Notes under the pieces: generated by a model
What the model was told of the DNA's origin: nothing
Database searches by the model: none
Seen by the model: the letters and a program-made list of their open reading frames with translations, nothing else
Shown: piece after piece, positions 27,858 to 36,794 of the stretch
Layout: each line of letters starts with the position of its first letter
Position numbering within the stretch: position 1 is the stretch's first letter
Source of the DNA: Microscilla marina ATCC 23134
GTDB taxonomy: Bacteria > Bacteroidota > Bacteroidia > Cytophagales > Microscillaceae
Direction: 5' to 3'
Length of the DNA: 64,000 bases
NCBI RefSeq assembly: GCF_000169175.1
Contig: NZ_AAWS01000010.1
Span: 124,001-188,000, forward strand
Made by a program: the position numbers and the translations under genes

Positions 27858-29363
27858 GTGGAATTATTAAATTATAAAAGAGTTTTTCTTGCTTTAACTA
27901 TATTAACTGTCTGCTTGTCAGTTGGTTGGACACAAAAACCCCCCTATATAGAATTAGGTAAAACTACTATTGCGCTCAATGAGGCGTTTACAATCACAAT
28001 TAAAGTAGAAAACGGAAAAGTGAAATCTTATGCCCCTTTTCCAAACATTCCCAGTTTTAAGAAAAACACCATAGCCTCAGTTACTTCATCTAACAATAAA
28101 GGCAATGGACAGGTCACTTCTATTGATGCCGTTATCCAAAATTATTATGCAGAAAAAGAAGGTACTTTTGTCATCAAGCCATTCTCTATTAAGGTGAACG
28201 GGCAAGTAGTAGAATCACCGGGTATCACAGTCAGGGTAGGGCCTTATGACAAAAACCTTGGGGAACCCTCAAAACTTACTCCCGAAGATTTTATTGACCT
28301 TGAAAAAAACAAAGAATATGTAGATATTCAGGAAGATGCTTTTCTGGGATTATCAACCAACAAAAGTCAAGTATACGTAGGGGAGGGGTTTACAGTAAGC
28401 CTTGCATTTTATGTGGCTTCAGTAAACAAAGCATTTATGGAATTCCCTCCAGATTTAGGCGATCAGTTGGGGGACATTTTAAAAAAAATACGTCCGGCAA
28501 AATCGTGGGAAGAAAACTTTCAAATAGAAGAAATTTCCCCAGTTGAAGTAAATATCAACGGAAAAAAATATAAGCAACATAAACTCTATCAAGCCACCTT
28601 TTATCCGCTGAACAGCGAACCCATTGTTTTTCCACGGGTGGGGCTTAAAATGATCAAGTTTAAAATAGCCAAAGACGAAAAAGACCCTACTTCATTAGAA
28701 GCACGCCTGAACATGAAGAAGTCACATAAGTATTTTTATACGCTGCCTAAGCGCATCGAAGTCAAAGAGTTACCCGCCCATCCTCTGAAAGATCAAGTAC
28801 CAGTAGGTGTATTTTATTTACAAGAGTTTGCTCCCAAAAAACAAATACGTACCGGATCAAGTTTTGAGTATGGTTTCAGGGTATGGGGAGAAGGGAATAT
28901 TGCCGAAATTCACGCACCTGAGATTGAAGAAAATGATCATTTTAATTTTTACCCGCCAAGCATACAGCAGTCGGTTCAACGTGCCGGACAAAGGGTGAGC
29001 GGCTGGAAAACTTTTACTTTTCACTCTATACCCAAGGAGTCAGGAGTGTATAACTTTAAAAACTACTTTAGCTGGATATTTTTTAACCCCAATACCCAAC
29101 AATACGATACATTGCGCGCTAAAGCCAAGGTAGAAGCCTCAGGCGAAAGTTTGCGTAACCTTGAAATTTCGTCGGCAAATGTGGGTGATTTTTATGAAGA
29201 TATCAGTACGCAAAGCAACTCCCTGAGTCATAATAACTTTAGGCAACAGGTAAGGCATATTGTCAATATAGTCATGCTGATCATGTTGTCAGGAGCGTTG
29301 TTTTTAATTTATTGGAGTTATAAAAATAAGCACCTTCAACAACGCAAAGAAAAAGAAAATTAG
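27858..29363 (+). CDS. batD: BatD-family protein
   Basis: A 501-residue protein with signal peptide (cleavage near SVGWTQ), several beta-sandwich repeats typical of BatD (residues about 30-410, with an EAFTITIKVENG strand at the front and a repeated beta-sandwich pattern), and a C-terminal membrane helix (about 466-486) with a basic tail. BatD belongs to the Bacteroides aerotolerance operon with BatA/B/C/E and MoxR. None of these partners is next to it here, so this copy is orphaned or a paralogue. A GTG start is used because it opens on the signal peptide. The YhhN gene follows after 85 bp. Confidence 0.8.
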   Translation: MELLNYKRVFLALTILTVCLSVGWTQKPPYIELGKTTIALNEAFTITIKVENGKVKSYAPFPNIPSFKKNTIASVTSSNNKGNGQVTSIDAVIQNYYAEKEGTFVIKPFSIKVNGQVVESPGITVRVGPYDKNLGEPSKLTPEDFIDLEKNKEYVDIQEDAFLGLSTNKSQVYVGEGFTVSLAFYVASVNKAFMEFPPDLGDQLGDILKKIRPAKSWEENFQIEEISPVEVNINGKKYKQHKLYQATFYPLNSEPIVFPRVGLKMIKFKIAKDEKDPTSLEARLNMKKSHKYFYTLPKRIEVKELPAHPLKDQVPVGVFYLQEFAPKKQIRTGSSFEYGFRVWGEGNIAEIHAPEIEENDHFNFYPPSIQQSVQRAGQRVSGWKTFTFHSIPKESGVYNFKNYFSWIFFNPNTQQYDTLRAKAKVEASGESLRNLEISSANVGDFYEDISTQSNSLSHNNFRQQVRHIVNIVMLIMLSGALFLIYWSYKNKHLQQRKEKEN

Positions 29364-29448
29364 AATGGGTGAGATTTAATTTGTGACCTTTGTTGCAAAA
29401 CCCATTTCTAAGTTTTTAATTGCCTGTTTTATAATACTTTATAAACGC

Positions 29449-30135
29449 ATGGCAAAATACCTGACTTCCTTCTTTGTTTTTTTGATCATTGTTGGTGGCG
29501 ACCTTACTGGGCGTATCATTCAATCTGAAACCCTGGATTATATTTTCAAGCCTTTGCTGATGATCTGGTTATTGGGGTTTTATTACCAACAATTGGGAGG
29601 GAAACTGGATACTTTTGCCAAGTTGATTGTTGGAGCCTTGGTGTTTTCCTGGGGTGGCGATGTATCACTCATGTTTGTAAAGCAGTCAGAACTTTTCTTT
29701 ATGGTAGGTTTGGCCAACTTTCTGATTGCTCATGTGTTGTATGTAGTGGCTTATCAAAAGTCGGTAAATATGAGTGGGCAAAAGGGTTTTGTAAGCCGAA
29801 ATCCCCTTTGGGCTTTGCCATTTTTGCTATTAGGCGTAGGGTTGTATGCCTACTTATTTCCCCACCTCAAAGAGCTGGCAGTTCCAGTATTGGTATATGC
29901 CTCTACTATTGTGCTCATGGCAGTTTTTGCGCTCAATCGAAAAGGATGTACTCATCCCATAAGTTTTCAATGGGTATTTTATGGAGCATTATTATTCGTT
30001 GTATCCGACGCTATAATTGCCATCAATAAGTTTGTGGTGTCTATACCACAAGCTGGGTTAGTCATTATGGTCACCTACATTGCGGCTCAATACCTCATTG
30101 TAAAAGGTTGTATTGCCCAAGTTCAAGGTAATTAA
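29449..30135 (+). CDS. lysoplasmalogenase-like YhhN protein
   Basis: A 228-residue integral membrane protein with about eight hydrophobic helices and the YhhN/TMEM86 pattern, including FKPLLMIWLL, FSWGGDVSLMF with its conserved Gly-Asp, FLIAHVLYV and VVSDAIIAIN. Known members hydrolyse the vinyl-ether bond of lysoplasmalogens. Most Bacteroidota lack plasmalogen genes, so the true substrate is open. ATG 29449 is chosen; GTG/TTG-type starts from 29383 would add an extra hydrophobic leader. Confidence 0.82.
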   Translation: MAKYLTSFFVFLIIVGGDLTGRIIQSETLDYIFKPLLMIWLLGFYYQQLGGKLDTFAKLIVGALVFSWGGDVSLMFVKQSELFFMVGLANFLIAHVLYVVAYQKSVNMSGQKGFVSRNPLWALPFLLLGVGLYAYLFPHLKELAVPVLVYASTIVLMAVFALNRKGCTHPISFQWVFYGALLFVVSDAIIAINKFVVSIPQAGLVIMVTYIAAQYLIVKGCIAQVQGN

Positions 30136-30142
30136 CCTGGCT

Positions 30143-31306
30143 TTATGGAAAAAACAATGGTGCCAATGGTAAGACCGCTCTCAATGATACCATGTGACGA
30201 TTGGTATTTGGTAGATTATTTCCAATAATAATGTTGTAGCCATACATCAAACTAAACAAATTGGCTCCTATCCCTATTTCTGGTCGGATAGCGGCAGCTT
30301 TTTGACCATCATCCAGGTAAAATGTCGCTTGCATTCCCAATGCAATCAGGGCATTCACCCAACCCCCAAACTTTACTCCCTGCATGTTGCCATTGAGGTT
30401 AAACTCACCACCTATACCATAGTGATAGGTAATAAAGTCTTTTTTGAAACCCTTGACCAATCCCGCCTCTATTACACTTTGACTACCCTGTTGAAACCCT
30501 GCGTATATCCCCCAGTATTTACCTGCATATTTAGGGGCGTATTTAAACTCGGTGTTGGGCTGAGCAGCTTCTACATCACGCTTATTTTTTTTAGAAAACC
30601 CCCTGTCCCAAAAAAACGCAATATGCAGATTATCCAATCCTTTGAGTTCTTGGGGTAGTTTTCGGAACCAATTATGGTTTAAGTCGAGCCAGTAGAGTGA
30701 GTCTAGCTGGTTAAACGAAGGAGGCAGCTTGCGTAAGCAGTTGTCAGGGAGGTGTAGCTCTTTTAGGTGTGAGAATTGTCCCAGGTTATTGGGTAGCTTT
30801 CTTATTCGATTACTACCCAACCGCAGGCTTTTGAGTTGGGTGAGTTGCCCAATTTCTGGAGAAATGGTTTTTACCCGATTGCCAAAAAAGTGAAGGGTTT
30901 CCAAAGTATTGATTTTAAAAATACTCATAGGTATTTGCCTGAATCGGTTATTTGCCAAATCGAGGTATTTGAGTTGGCGAAGGTTTTCAAACCCCTGAGG
31001 CAATTTTTTTAGCTTATTTTTCTGGAGCTCAAGGTGTTTCAGTTTGTTCAATTTTATAAAATTATCGGGCAATTTTTTTAGTTTATTCTCTCCCAGTAGT
31101 AGTTTTTGCAAATTGACCAACTGATCAATATTATGGGGAAGTTTTGATAGTTTTTTCTTACTAACATCTAATATATATACTGTTTCAGGGGTTTTAAATG
31201 CCTCCTCAAATGAAGTGTATACTTTGGTTTTATTGAGCAAAGCCTGCGCCTGGGCAATGGCAGGTATCCAACATGCGACTACTAAAGCTATAATTGTTTT
31301 TTTCAC
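30143..31306 (-). CDS. exported leucine-rich-repeat protein with C-terminal barrel-like part
   Basis: A 387-residue exported protein with a signal peptide ending AQAQ. About eight leucine-rich repeats of 23 residues fill roughly 40-235 (L-x-x-L-x-L-x-x-N-x-L/F-x-x-LP pattern). The remaining part (260-387) has alternating strand pattern and YGIGGEF, MQGVKFGGWVN segments, consistent with a small outer-membrane barrel or a beta-domain. The repeats are of the common bacterial ribonuclease-inhibitor-like short form, suited to protein binding. It starts just after an AT-rich gap from the unknown 31417 gene. Confidence 0.82.
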   Translation of the reverse strand: MKKTIIALVVACWIPAIAQAQALLNKTKVYTSFEEAFKTPETVYILDVSKKKLSKLPHNIDQLVNLQKLLLGENKLKKLPDNFIKLNKLKHLELQKNKLKKLPQGFENLRQLKYLDLANNRFRQIPMSIFKINTLETLHFFGNRVKTISPEIGQLTQLKSLRLGSNRIRKLPNNLGQFSHLKELHLPDNCLRKLPPSFNQLDSLYWLDLNHNWFRKLPQELKGLDNLHIAFFWDRGFSKKNKRDVEAAQPNTEFKYAPKYAGKYWGIYAGFQQGSQSVIEAGLVKGFKKDFITYHYGIGGEFNLNGNMQGVKFGGWVNALIALGMQATFYLDDGQKAAAIRPEIGIGANLFSLMYGYNIIIGNNLPNTNRHMVSLRAVLPLAPLFFP

Positions 31307-31416
31307 GGGTATTTGAAAAGCGTTGGGTAAATGTTATCAAAAATCAAAACTACTAAAGTTTTTCCATAAAAAAGCATCAGGCAGGGAAAGCTCTCCTAAT
31401 GGTCATACATCAAATA

Positions 31417-32235
31417 CTAGGGGTTTAGCCAGTGGGTAGCCTCTTGGGGAGTATCAAAACTTGTTACTTCTATAGGATAGGTTTTGATGTCTTCCAGGGC
31501 TTGATCCAGTGAAAGCTGTACATGCATATTTTGACTGATCACTATAGCCATATATTTGAGCTTGTGCATCAAAAAGTAAGGGAAAACTTCTTGGTTGAGC
31601 CAGTTTTGCGTGTGGGGCAGTATAGGGTGGCTCAGTGCCTGGGCGTTGATTAATAGTTTGAAAGGATGGTAAGTTTTTGCTAAATCGGTCAACTCGTCAA
31701 ACTCTTGCTGAAGCTGGTGAACCTCCAGATTTTCTGTGTCAGCATGCCATATTTGTGTAAGTGTTTCGTTTGCCTGAGTATAATATACTATTTGGTAAGG
31801 TGTAGTGCGACAATCTATAGTTTTACCAGTAAGCCACTGGCTGGCTTGGGCTACTTGATCAAACACCTTGATTGTTTGGTGTGGGGCTGTTTCCAAGGCA
31901 TCAAAGGTTTGCTCCATAGATACTTGTACCAATATGTGTTTACTTGTAACAAGTGCACTTTTAGCAATACTGCCTGATTTTATTCGGGCAAATACATGTT
32001 GGTTGTGCCAATCTTGCAAGTTAGGAGAAATAGGATACTCAAAGTTACGGGCATCAATCAGTACCTTGTCTATTTTGTCAAAGTAAGGTGCCAGTACTTC
32101 ATTGGTCAATAAAAACTCTTTTTTATAAATTTCATCATTGAGATCTTCACTGGCACTGTTCCATATCTCTATCAAAAGTGCTTCTTTGGCAAATAACACA
32201 AAGGTTTGATAAGTACTTCGGTATATTTCTTCCAT
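31417..32235 (-). CDS. unknown protein with two STAS-like halves
   Basis: A 272-residue soluble protein built from two similar halves (about 1-135 and 136-272). Each contains an IWNSASEDL / IWHADTENL segment, then a VLIDARNFEYPISP / LLINAQALSHPILP strand, and a LVQVSMEQTFDAL / HVQLSLDQALEDI segment, ending in an acidic helix. The pattern resembles STAS or SpoIIAA-like domains, which would fit the phosphatase-rich genome, but the call is weak. It is separated from nuoJ by 35 bp and might be in the same transcript. No transmembrane or catalytic motif is visible. Confidence 0.72.
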   Translation of the reverse strand: MEEIYRSTYQTFVLFAKEALLIEIWNSASEDLNDEIYKKEFLLTNEVLAPYFDKIDKVLIDARNFEYPISPNLQDWHNQHVFARIKSGSIAKSALVTSKHILVQVSMEQTFDALETAPHQTIKVFDQVAQASQWLTGKTIDCRTTPYQIVYYTQANETLTQIWHADTENLEVHQLQQEFDELTDLAKTYHPFKLLINAQALSHPILPHTQNWLNQEVFPYFLMHKLKYMAIVISQNMHVQLSLDQALEDIKTYPIEVTSFDTPQEATHWLNP

Positions 32236-32270
32236 AATTAGTACAAACGAAAAGATAGAACAAATAGGTG

Positions 32271-32852
32271 TTACCCCGTTTTTTTCTCAGTTCTTCCAGC
32301 TATCAATACAGCCCCCAGCAACGCTACCATTAGTAAAACAGCAATTACCTCAAATACCAAGACATATTGGGTCATTAGTTGTATGCCTAAGCCTTGTACT
32401 GTAGATTGCTTGATCACTTGTTGGTTTTGAACAGCTTGCTTGATCCAAGGCATTTGTCCCAGGTTAGCCTTATGGATAGCAAACACCAGTATTGCTAATA
32501 ACCCCAGCCCCAAGACTATACCAGCCAAATTATTTCGGGTTTTGGTCAAGGGCTGTACATCTGATGTTTCATCTTGTTGAAAAGGGTTACTGAATCTAAT
32601 ACTAAGGTTTTGCGGAGGTCTATTAGTAAGCATAATACCAAATAGCAGGAGTACCAATATGCCCCCTACATAAATAATGATTTGAGTCACCGCCAAAAAA
32701 TCGGCTCCTGCAAACACATACAGTGCTGATATACCCAGCAAAATCAATAACAGCGAAAAAGCTGCATACAATACCTTACGTGTGCCCAGCAGTACCAAGG
32801 TTGATACACCTATTAAGGCAACAAAGCCAAAAAAAACTATCTTCAATATCAT
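32271..32852 (-). CDS. nuoJ: NADH-quinone oxidoreductase subunit J
   Basis: A 193-residue membrane subunit of complex I with five predicted helices, the last preceded by a cytoplasmic loop with poorly conserved sequence. The family pattern is visible in the glycine-rich conserved helix TQIIIYVGGILVLLLFGIM (third helix). The NuoI gene lies upstream on the same strand, with a 140-bp gap. Usual downstream partners nuoK-N are absent; the next gene is the unknown STAS-like protein. So the complex I genes are split in this genome. Confidence 0.88.
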   Translation of the reverse strand: MILKIVFFGFVALIGVSTLVLLGTRKVLYAAFSLLLILLGISALYVFAGADFLAVTQIIIYVGGILVLLLFGIMLTNRPPQNLSIRFSNPFQQDETSDVQPLTKTRNNLAGIVLGLGLLAILVFAIHKANLGQMPWIKQAVQNQQVIKQSTVQGLGIQLMTQYVLVFEVIAVLLMVALLGAVLIAGRTEKKTG

Positions 32853-32992
32853 TGTTTTTACTTTAATGTTTCATTCTAAGTACTTTAGATAAATTTATAA
32901 TTGACTGATAATAAGCATACTATGCATTATTAATTTGGTCTTGACTGAGTACTTAAATATTTACTAAAAAAGTGATGGTTGCCCCTTTTATT

Positions 32993-34459
32993 TTATGAAG
33001 ATGTTCCTTCTTCGCCATCGTCTTTTCTTTTTTGCGTTGGTTTTTTAATAACTGGCCTCACCCTTTTTGGCTTTGCCTCAGCTTTTGGTTCATTTGCTTC
33101 CCCTTCTGACTGACTCGTTGGTTTTTTAATGACTGGTCTTGCTCTTTTTGGCTTTGCCTCAGCTTTTGGTTCATTTGCCTCCCCTTCTGACTGACTCGTC
33201 GGTTTTTTAATGACTGGCTTCACCCTTTTTGGCTTGGCGTCAGCTTTTGGTTCATTTGCCTCCCCTTCTGACTGACTCGTCGGTTTTTTAATGACTGGCT
33301 TCACCCTTTTTGGCTTGGCGTCAGCTTTTGGTTCATTTGCCTCCCCTTCTGGCTGACTTGTTGGCTTTTTAATGACTGGCCTCACCCTTTTTGGCTTGGC
33401 ATCAGCTTTTGGTTCATTTGCCTCCCCTTCTGGCTGACTTGTTGGCTTTTTAATAACTGGCCTTGCTCTTTTTGGCTTGGCGTCAGCTTTTGGTTCATTT
33501 GCCTCCCCTTCTGACTGACTCGTCGGTTTTTTAATGATTGGCTTCACTCTTTTTGGCTTGGCGTCAGCTTTTGGTTCATTTGCCTCCCCTTCTGACTGAC
33601 TCGTCGGTTTTTTAATAACTGGGCGTTTTACTTTGGGTTTAGCCGAAGGTATCACCTCATTACTTTTATCTTCTCCGGTGTTCGTTGTACCAGTTTTTGG
33701 CTTTATTTTAGGCTTCATGCGTGGCTTAAACCCTGTTTTGGGTTGAGCAGTAGCCGCATTTTCTTGAGCTTGTGCTCCTGCCTCTGTAGTTTTTTTAATA
33801 GCAGGACGTTTGGCAACCGGTTTTTTTACCGTTGGCTTTGCTTTAGTTTCTCCACCTTTTGCTTGTGCCATTTGTTTTTTGGTGGCTTCTTTTTCTTTCA
33901 TGTACTGCTCAAACAAATCTTTCTTTTCCTGCACCTGGTCAGGGGTAAGGTTTGAGAAGTGATAAATCATGTCGGTAATATCTACTTCACTATAGTCATA
34001 AGCCTTGGTCATAGTCAGGCATTCAGTAGGGCACACTGTAGTACATAAGCCACAGTAGCAGCATTTAGCCATGTCTATATCAAAGGTAGCGGCATAAAGT
34101 CTGATGGGTGAGCCGTCAGAAGCAGTTCCTATTTGTCCGGTAGCCCTTATAGGTTCTATATCAATACAATCTACTGGGCATATTTTGGCACATTTATCAC
34201 ATACAATGCAATCATCCATTTCATTAAACAAACGGTATCTTCCGTTGTCAGGCACAGGAATCGCCTCATAAGGATATTGGGTAGTTACTCGTCCGGTTTG
34301 TTGCTCAAAATAAGCCGGAGTAGCTATAGAGTCGGCAGGTTTTCTTCGTTGGCGGGCTTCAAAAGCGTGTTTGATAGACAGCTTTAAACCTATGAGCGAA
34401 GAGCGAACTCCTTCTTTTATATTGCCAAAATAGGTGTTATTTGCTCCCTTTTTCTTCAT
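32993..34459 (-). CDS. nuoI: NADH-quinone oxidoreductase subunit I with long repetitive tail
   Basis: NuoI (488 residues) carries two [4Fe-4S] clusters of complex I. The ferredoxin core is at about 75-145: CIVCDKCAKICPVDC and CCYCGLCTTVCPTEC. A normal NuoI is 150-230 residues. After about 200, this protein runs into Lys/Pro/Ala-rich sequence and then seven full copies of a 27-residue repeat (IKKPTSQSEGEANEPKADA and the KPKR-V-[KR]-P linker) and a partial eighth. The tail is basic, proline-rich and probably disordered. Its role is unknown. The following nuoJ gene is 140 bp away. Confidence 0.9.
   Translation of the reverse strand: MKKKGANNTYFGNIKEGVRSSLIGLKLSIKHAFEARQRRKPADSIATPAYFEQQTGRVTTQYPYEAIPVPDNGRYRLFNEMDDCIVCDKCAKICPVDCIDIEPIRATGQIGTASDGSPIRLYAATFDIDMAKCCYCGLCTTVCPTECLTMTKAYDYSEVDITDMIYHFSNLTPDQVQEKKDLFEQYMKEKEATKKQMAQAKGGETKAKPTVKKPVAKRPAIKKTTEAGAQAQENAATAQPKTGFKPRMKPKIKPKTGTTNTGEDKSNEVIPSAKPKVKRPVIKKPTSQSEGEANEPKADAKPKRVKPIIKKPTSQSEGEANEPKADAKPKRARPVIKKPTSQPEGEANEPKADAKPKRVRPVIKKPTSQPEGEANEPKADAKPKRVKPVIKKPTSQSEGEANEPKADAKPKRVKPVIKKPTSQSEGEANEPKAEAKPKRARPVIKKPTSQSEGEANEPKAEAKPKRVRPVIKKPTQKRKDDGEEGTSS
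33039..33622 (-). repeat. 81-bp tandem repeat encoding the NuoI tail
   Basis: Eight near-identical occurrences of a 10-base landmark (ggttttttaa) start at 33039, 33120, 33201, 33282, 33363 (variant), 33444 (variant), 33525 and 33606, exactly 81 bases apart. The period is a multiple of three and keeps one frame. Differences between copies are mostly synonymous or Ser/Pro, Asp/Glu and Val/Ala changes. Confidence 0.97.
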
Positions 34460-34717
34460 TCAATAGTGTGTTTACTTCTACAGGAGCATTTTCCTGCAGA
34501 GTTTGTATAGTACAGCCCAATGCCTTCACTTATGCTATAAAGGAGGGGGATGGTATATAAAAATTGATAATTAGTGTAAAACTATGCTTAGTTTCTAAAA
34601 TAAATATGGGAAAAAAAACACAAACTTGTTACTTTTCAGCTAAAATGCTTTGATCGAGCTAAAAAAAACAATATCCTAACTTCGCTTAAGAACAAGTAAG
34701 CATATATTTTATACTCA

Positions 34718-35917
34718 ATGGTTGAAAAAACACTTAATAAAAACATGCAATCGACCCCAACTATTTCTTCAAAATTACCCAATGCAGGCACTTCTATATT
34801 TTCGATAATGTCGGCTTGGGCGCACGAGCACAAAGCAGTAAACCTGGCGCAGGGCTTTCCTGATTTCGACTGTCATCCAGAACTGGTACGTTTAACGCAT
34901 CATTACATGCAAAAAGGAATGAATCAGTATGCTCCCTCGGCAGGCATCTTACCCTTGCGTGAACGCATTGCTGAAAAAACTGCCCATACTTATGGTTTTA
35001 GCCCTGACCCTGCTACAGAAGTTACCTTAACCACTGGGGCCACCGAGGCTTTGTTTGTGGCAATCAGTGCTTTAGTACAAGAGGGTGACGAAGTCATTGT
35101 TTTTGAACCTGCGTACGATGCTTATATTCCTGTAATAGAGCTTAATGGGGGCAAAGCGGTGCCTATAGCCCTAGAGAGAAATACCTATGCCATCAACTGG
35201 CACCAAGTAAAAGAGGCGCTTACACCTCAAACAAGGCTGATCATCATCAACACCCCTCATAACCCTTCTGGCTCAGTACTTAAGCCACACGACATTACCG
35301 AGCTTACCGAGATAGTAATGAATCACGATTTGCTATTGATCAGCGATGAGGTATATGAACATATCATTTTTGATGGAGTCACTCATCAGAGCATGTTACT
35401 TTATCCTATTTTGCGTGAAAAATCAATCGTGATTTCATCGTTTGGTAAAACATTTCATAATACTGGCTGGAAAATGGGCTATGCCATAGCTCCTCCCGAA
35501 ATTACAGTTGAGTTGCGCAAATTACACCAGTATGTTACTTTTTCTAACTTTACTCCAGCCCAATACGCATTGGTAGATTTTATGGCAGAAACAAAGCATT
35601 ACACCTCTTTGCCTGAGTTTTATCAAGAGCGTCGTGACAAGTTTCGTTCATTAATGCAAGCTACCGACTTTGAACTGTTGCCTTGCCAAGGCACCTACTT
35701 TCAGTTGGTGTCGTATGCTCACCTGAGCAGCGAACCTGACGTAGTGTATGCCAAAAGAATTGCCAAAGAAGCAGGAGTGGCCACTATTCCTACATCAGTG
35801 TTTTATACCGACAAACTAGACAGAAAAGTAGTTCGCTTTTGTTTTGCCAAGCAAGATGAAACAATGGAAAGAGCAGTAGAGTTATTAGTGAAAAATGCTC
35901 AGATACTGAAAGAGTAG
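34718..35917 (+). CDS. methionine aminotransferase-like PLP enzyme
   Basis: A class I/II aminotransferase of 399 residues of the YbdL/kynurenine aminotransferase (KAT-III) group. The substrate region AQGFPDFDCHPEL, the NPHNPSGS-type loop INTPHNPSGSVL, DEVYEH (Asp contacting PLP), and the PLP lysine in SSFGKTFHNTGWK are intact. YbdL-type enzymes transaminate methionine or glutamine and phenylalanine. ATG 34718 and 34745 both fit. The omega-amidase at 36788-37576 lies nearby, and such an aminotransferase plus omega-amidase often act in sequence. Confidence 0.87.
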   Translation: MVEKTLNKNMQSTPTISSKLPNAGTSIFSIMSAWAHEHKAVNLAQGFPDFDCHPELVRLTHHYMQKGMNQYAPSAGILPLRERIAEKTAHTYGFSPDPATEVTLTTGATEALFVAISALVQEGDEVIVFEPAYDAYIPVIELNGGKAVPIALERNTYAINWHQVKEALTPQTRLIIINTPHNPSGSVLKPHDITELTEIVMNHDLLLISDEVYEHIIFDGVTHQSMLLYPILREKSIVISSFGKTFHNTGWKMGYAIAPPEITVELRKLHQYVTFSNFTPAQYALVDFMAETKHYTSLPEFYQERRDKFRSLMQATDFELLPCQGTYFQLVSYAHLSSEPDVVYAKRIAKEAGVATIPTSVFYTDKLDRKVVRFCFAKQDETMERAVELLVKNAQILKE

Positions 35918-35994
35918 CCATTACAAACAAAAGATTTTATTGCTTTTGGTCAACTACATTGATTAACGTAGGGTATATATTATGACTTGAATAT

Positions 35995-36165
35995 TTATTA
36001 CTACTCTACCTTACTATTTTGTGCTCCCACAAACCAAACCGCTTACAAGTCCCTTAGATACCGAGGCATATAGGTGCCCAAAAAACCGCTTATTTTAGGG
36101 TTTCGATGGGTTGGTGAGGACGGTATTTCTAAAACCGAAGCTACAGTTTTACTGTGCTGAGTTCA
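35995..36165. repeat. dispersed hairpin-repeat copies (families A and B)
   Basis: The stretch matches, with a few changes, the sequence at 52757-52965: a Tyr-rich start (tactctacc.tactattt), then caagtccctTAGATACCGA with an imperfect ccgatgtatatcgg-type palindrome and a tail ending in gggtttcgat. It runs into a family B piece (aaaccgaagctacag...gctgag) also found near 41430, 45100 and 48860. No gene is present between 35918 and 36215. Confidence 0.6.
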
Positions 36166-36215
36166 ATGAAGTTAAAAGTTGGGTAGCGTAATTTATTACC
36201 TAAATATCATAAACT

Positions 36216-36794
36216 ATGAGTAAAACTGTAACAGTTACCTTGATGCTACTTTTTGTAGCATTTTGGAGCTATGGGCAATCTACGTACGGACCTAAAAGAA
36301 GTGAAAGTGGTAAATATATTGTAGACCACGAGTCACACGTAATGCCAGGTGGAGGCTATAACTTTTACTTTCCTTCTTCTTCAGATAGCCTGGGCACCTT
36401 TAGTGGGTTTTCACCCGAATTTCTTATTTATAACTACATTCGTCAAAACGACAATCGGGGACCTAGTCATTTACGTTTTTATGGCACCATTAGTATTTTG
36501 CAAAGCAACAAAGTAGGCGTTTCTAATATGCTCAAATATGGTTTGGGGCTCAACCTCTCGGTTGAACGTAACCCCCGGCGTAATTTTTTAATTCCTTATT
36601 TTGGGCTGGAGTTTGGTGGTCTCAACCAACAAAGCTTCAACACCTTACAGTTTACACCAATGGGTGGGGTATTTTTATACTACGACCATAGACTGGTACT
36701 GAGTGCTTCTGGTGGGTATGTATATCCGCTTAAAGAGTTTGAAAAACTAAGCGGGGCATTTGTCAACGCTACGATTAACTTTACTTTATGGTAA
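36216..36794 (+). CDS. exported barrel-like protein of unknown function
   Basis: A 192-residue protein with a signal peptide (after FWSYGQ). The mature part alternates hydrophobic and polar residues and ends in aromatic-rich strands, typical of a small outer-membrane beta-barrel (NLSVERNPRRNFLIPYFGLEF, FLYYDHRLVLSASGGYVYP). It overlaps the next gene by 7 bp, so translation of the omega-amidase is coupled to it. No family is recognised. Confidence 0.72.
   Translation: MSKTVTVTLMLLFVAFWSYGQSTYGPKRSESGKYIVDHESHVMPGGGYNFYFPSSSDSLGTFSGFSPEFLIYNYIRQNDNRGPSHLRFYGTISILQSNKVGVSNMLKYGLGLNLSVERNPRRNFLIPYFGLEFGGLNQQSFNTLQFTPMGGVFLYYDHRLVLSASGGYVYPLKEFEKLSGAFVNATINFTLW

Noticed and set aside
33039-33622. 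Possible CRISPR array (81-bp repeats)
   Set aside because: There are no spacers between repeats; the repeats are in frame within nuoI.
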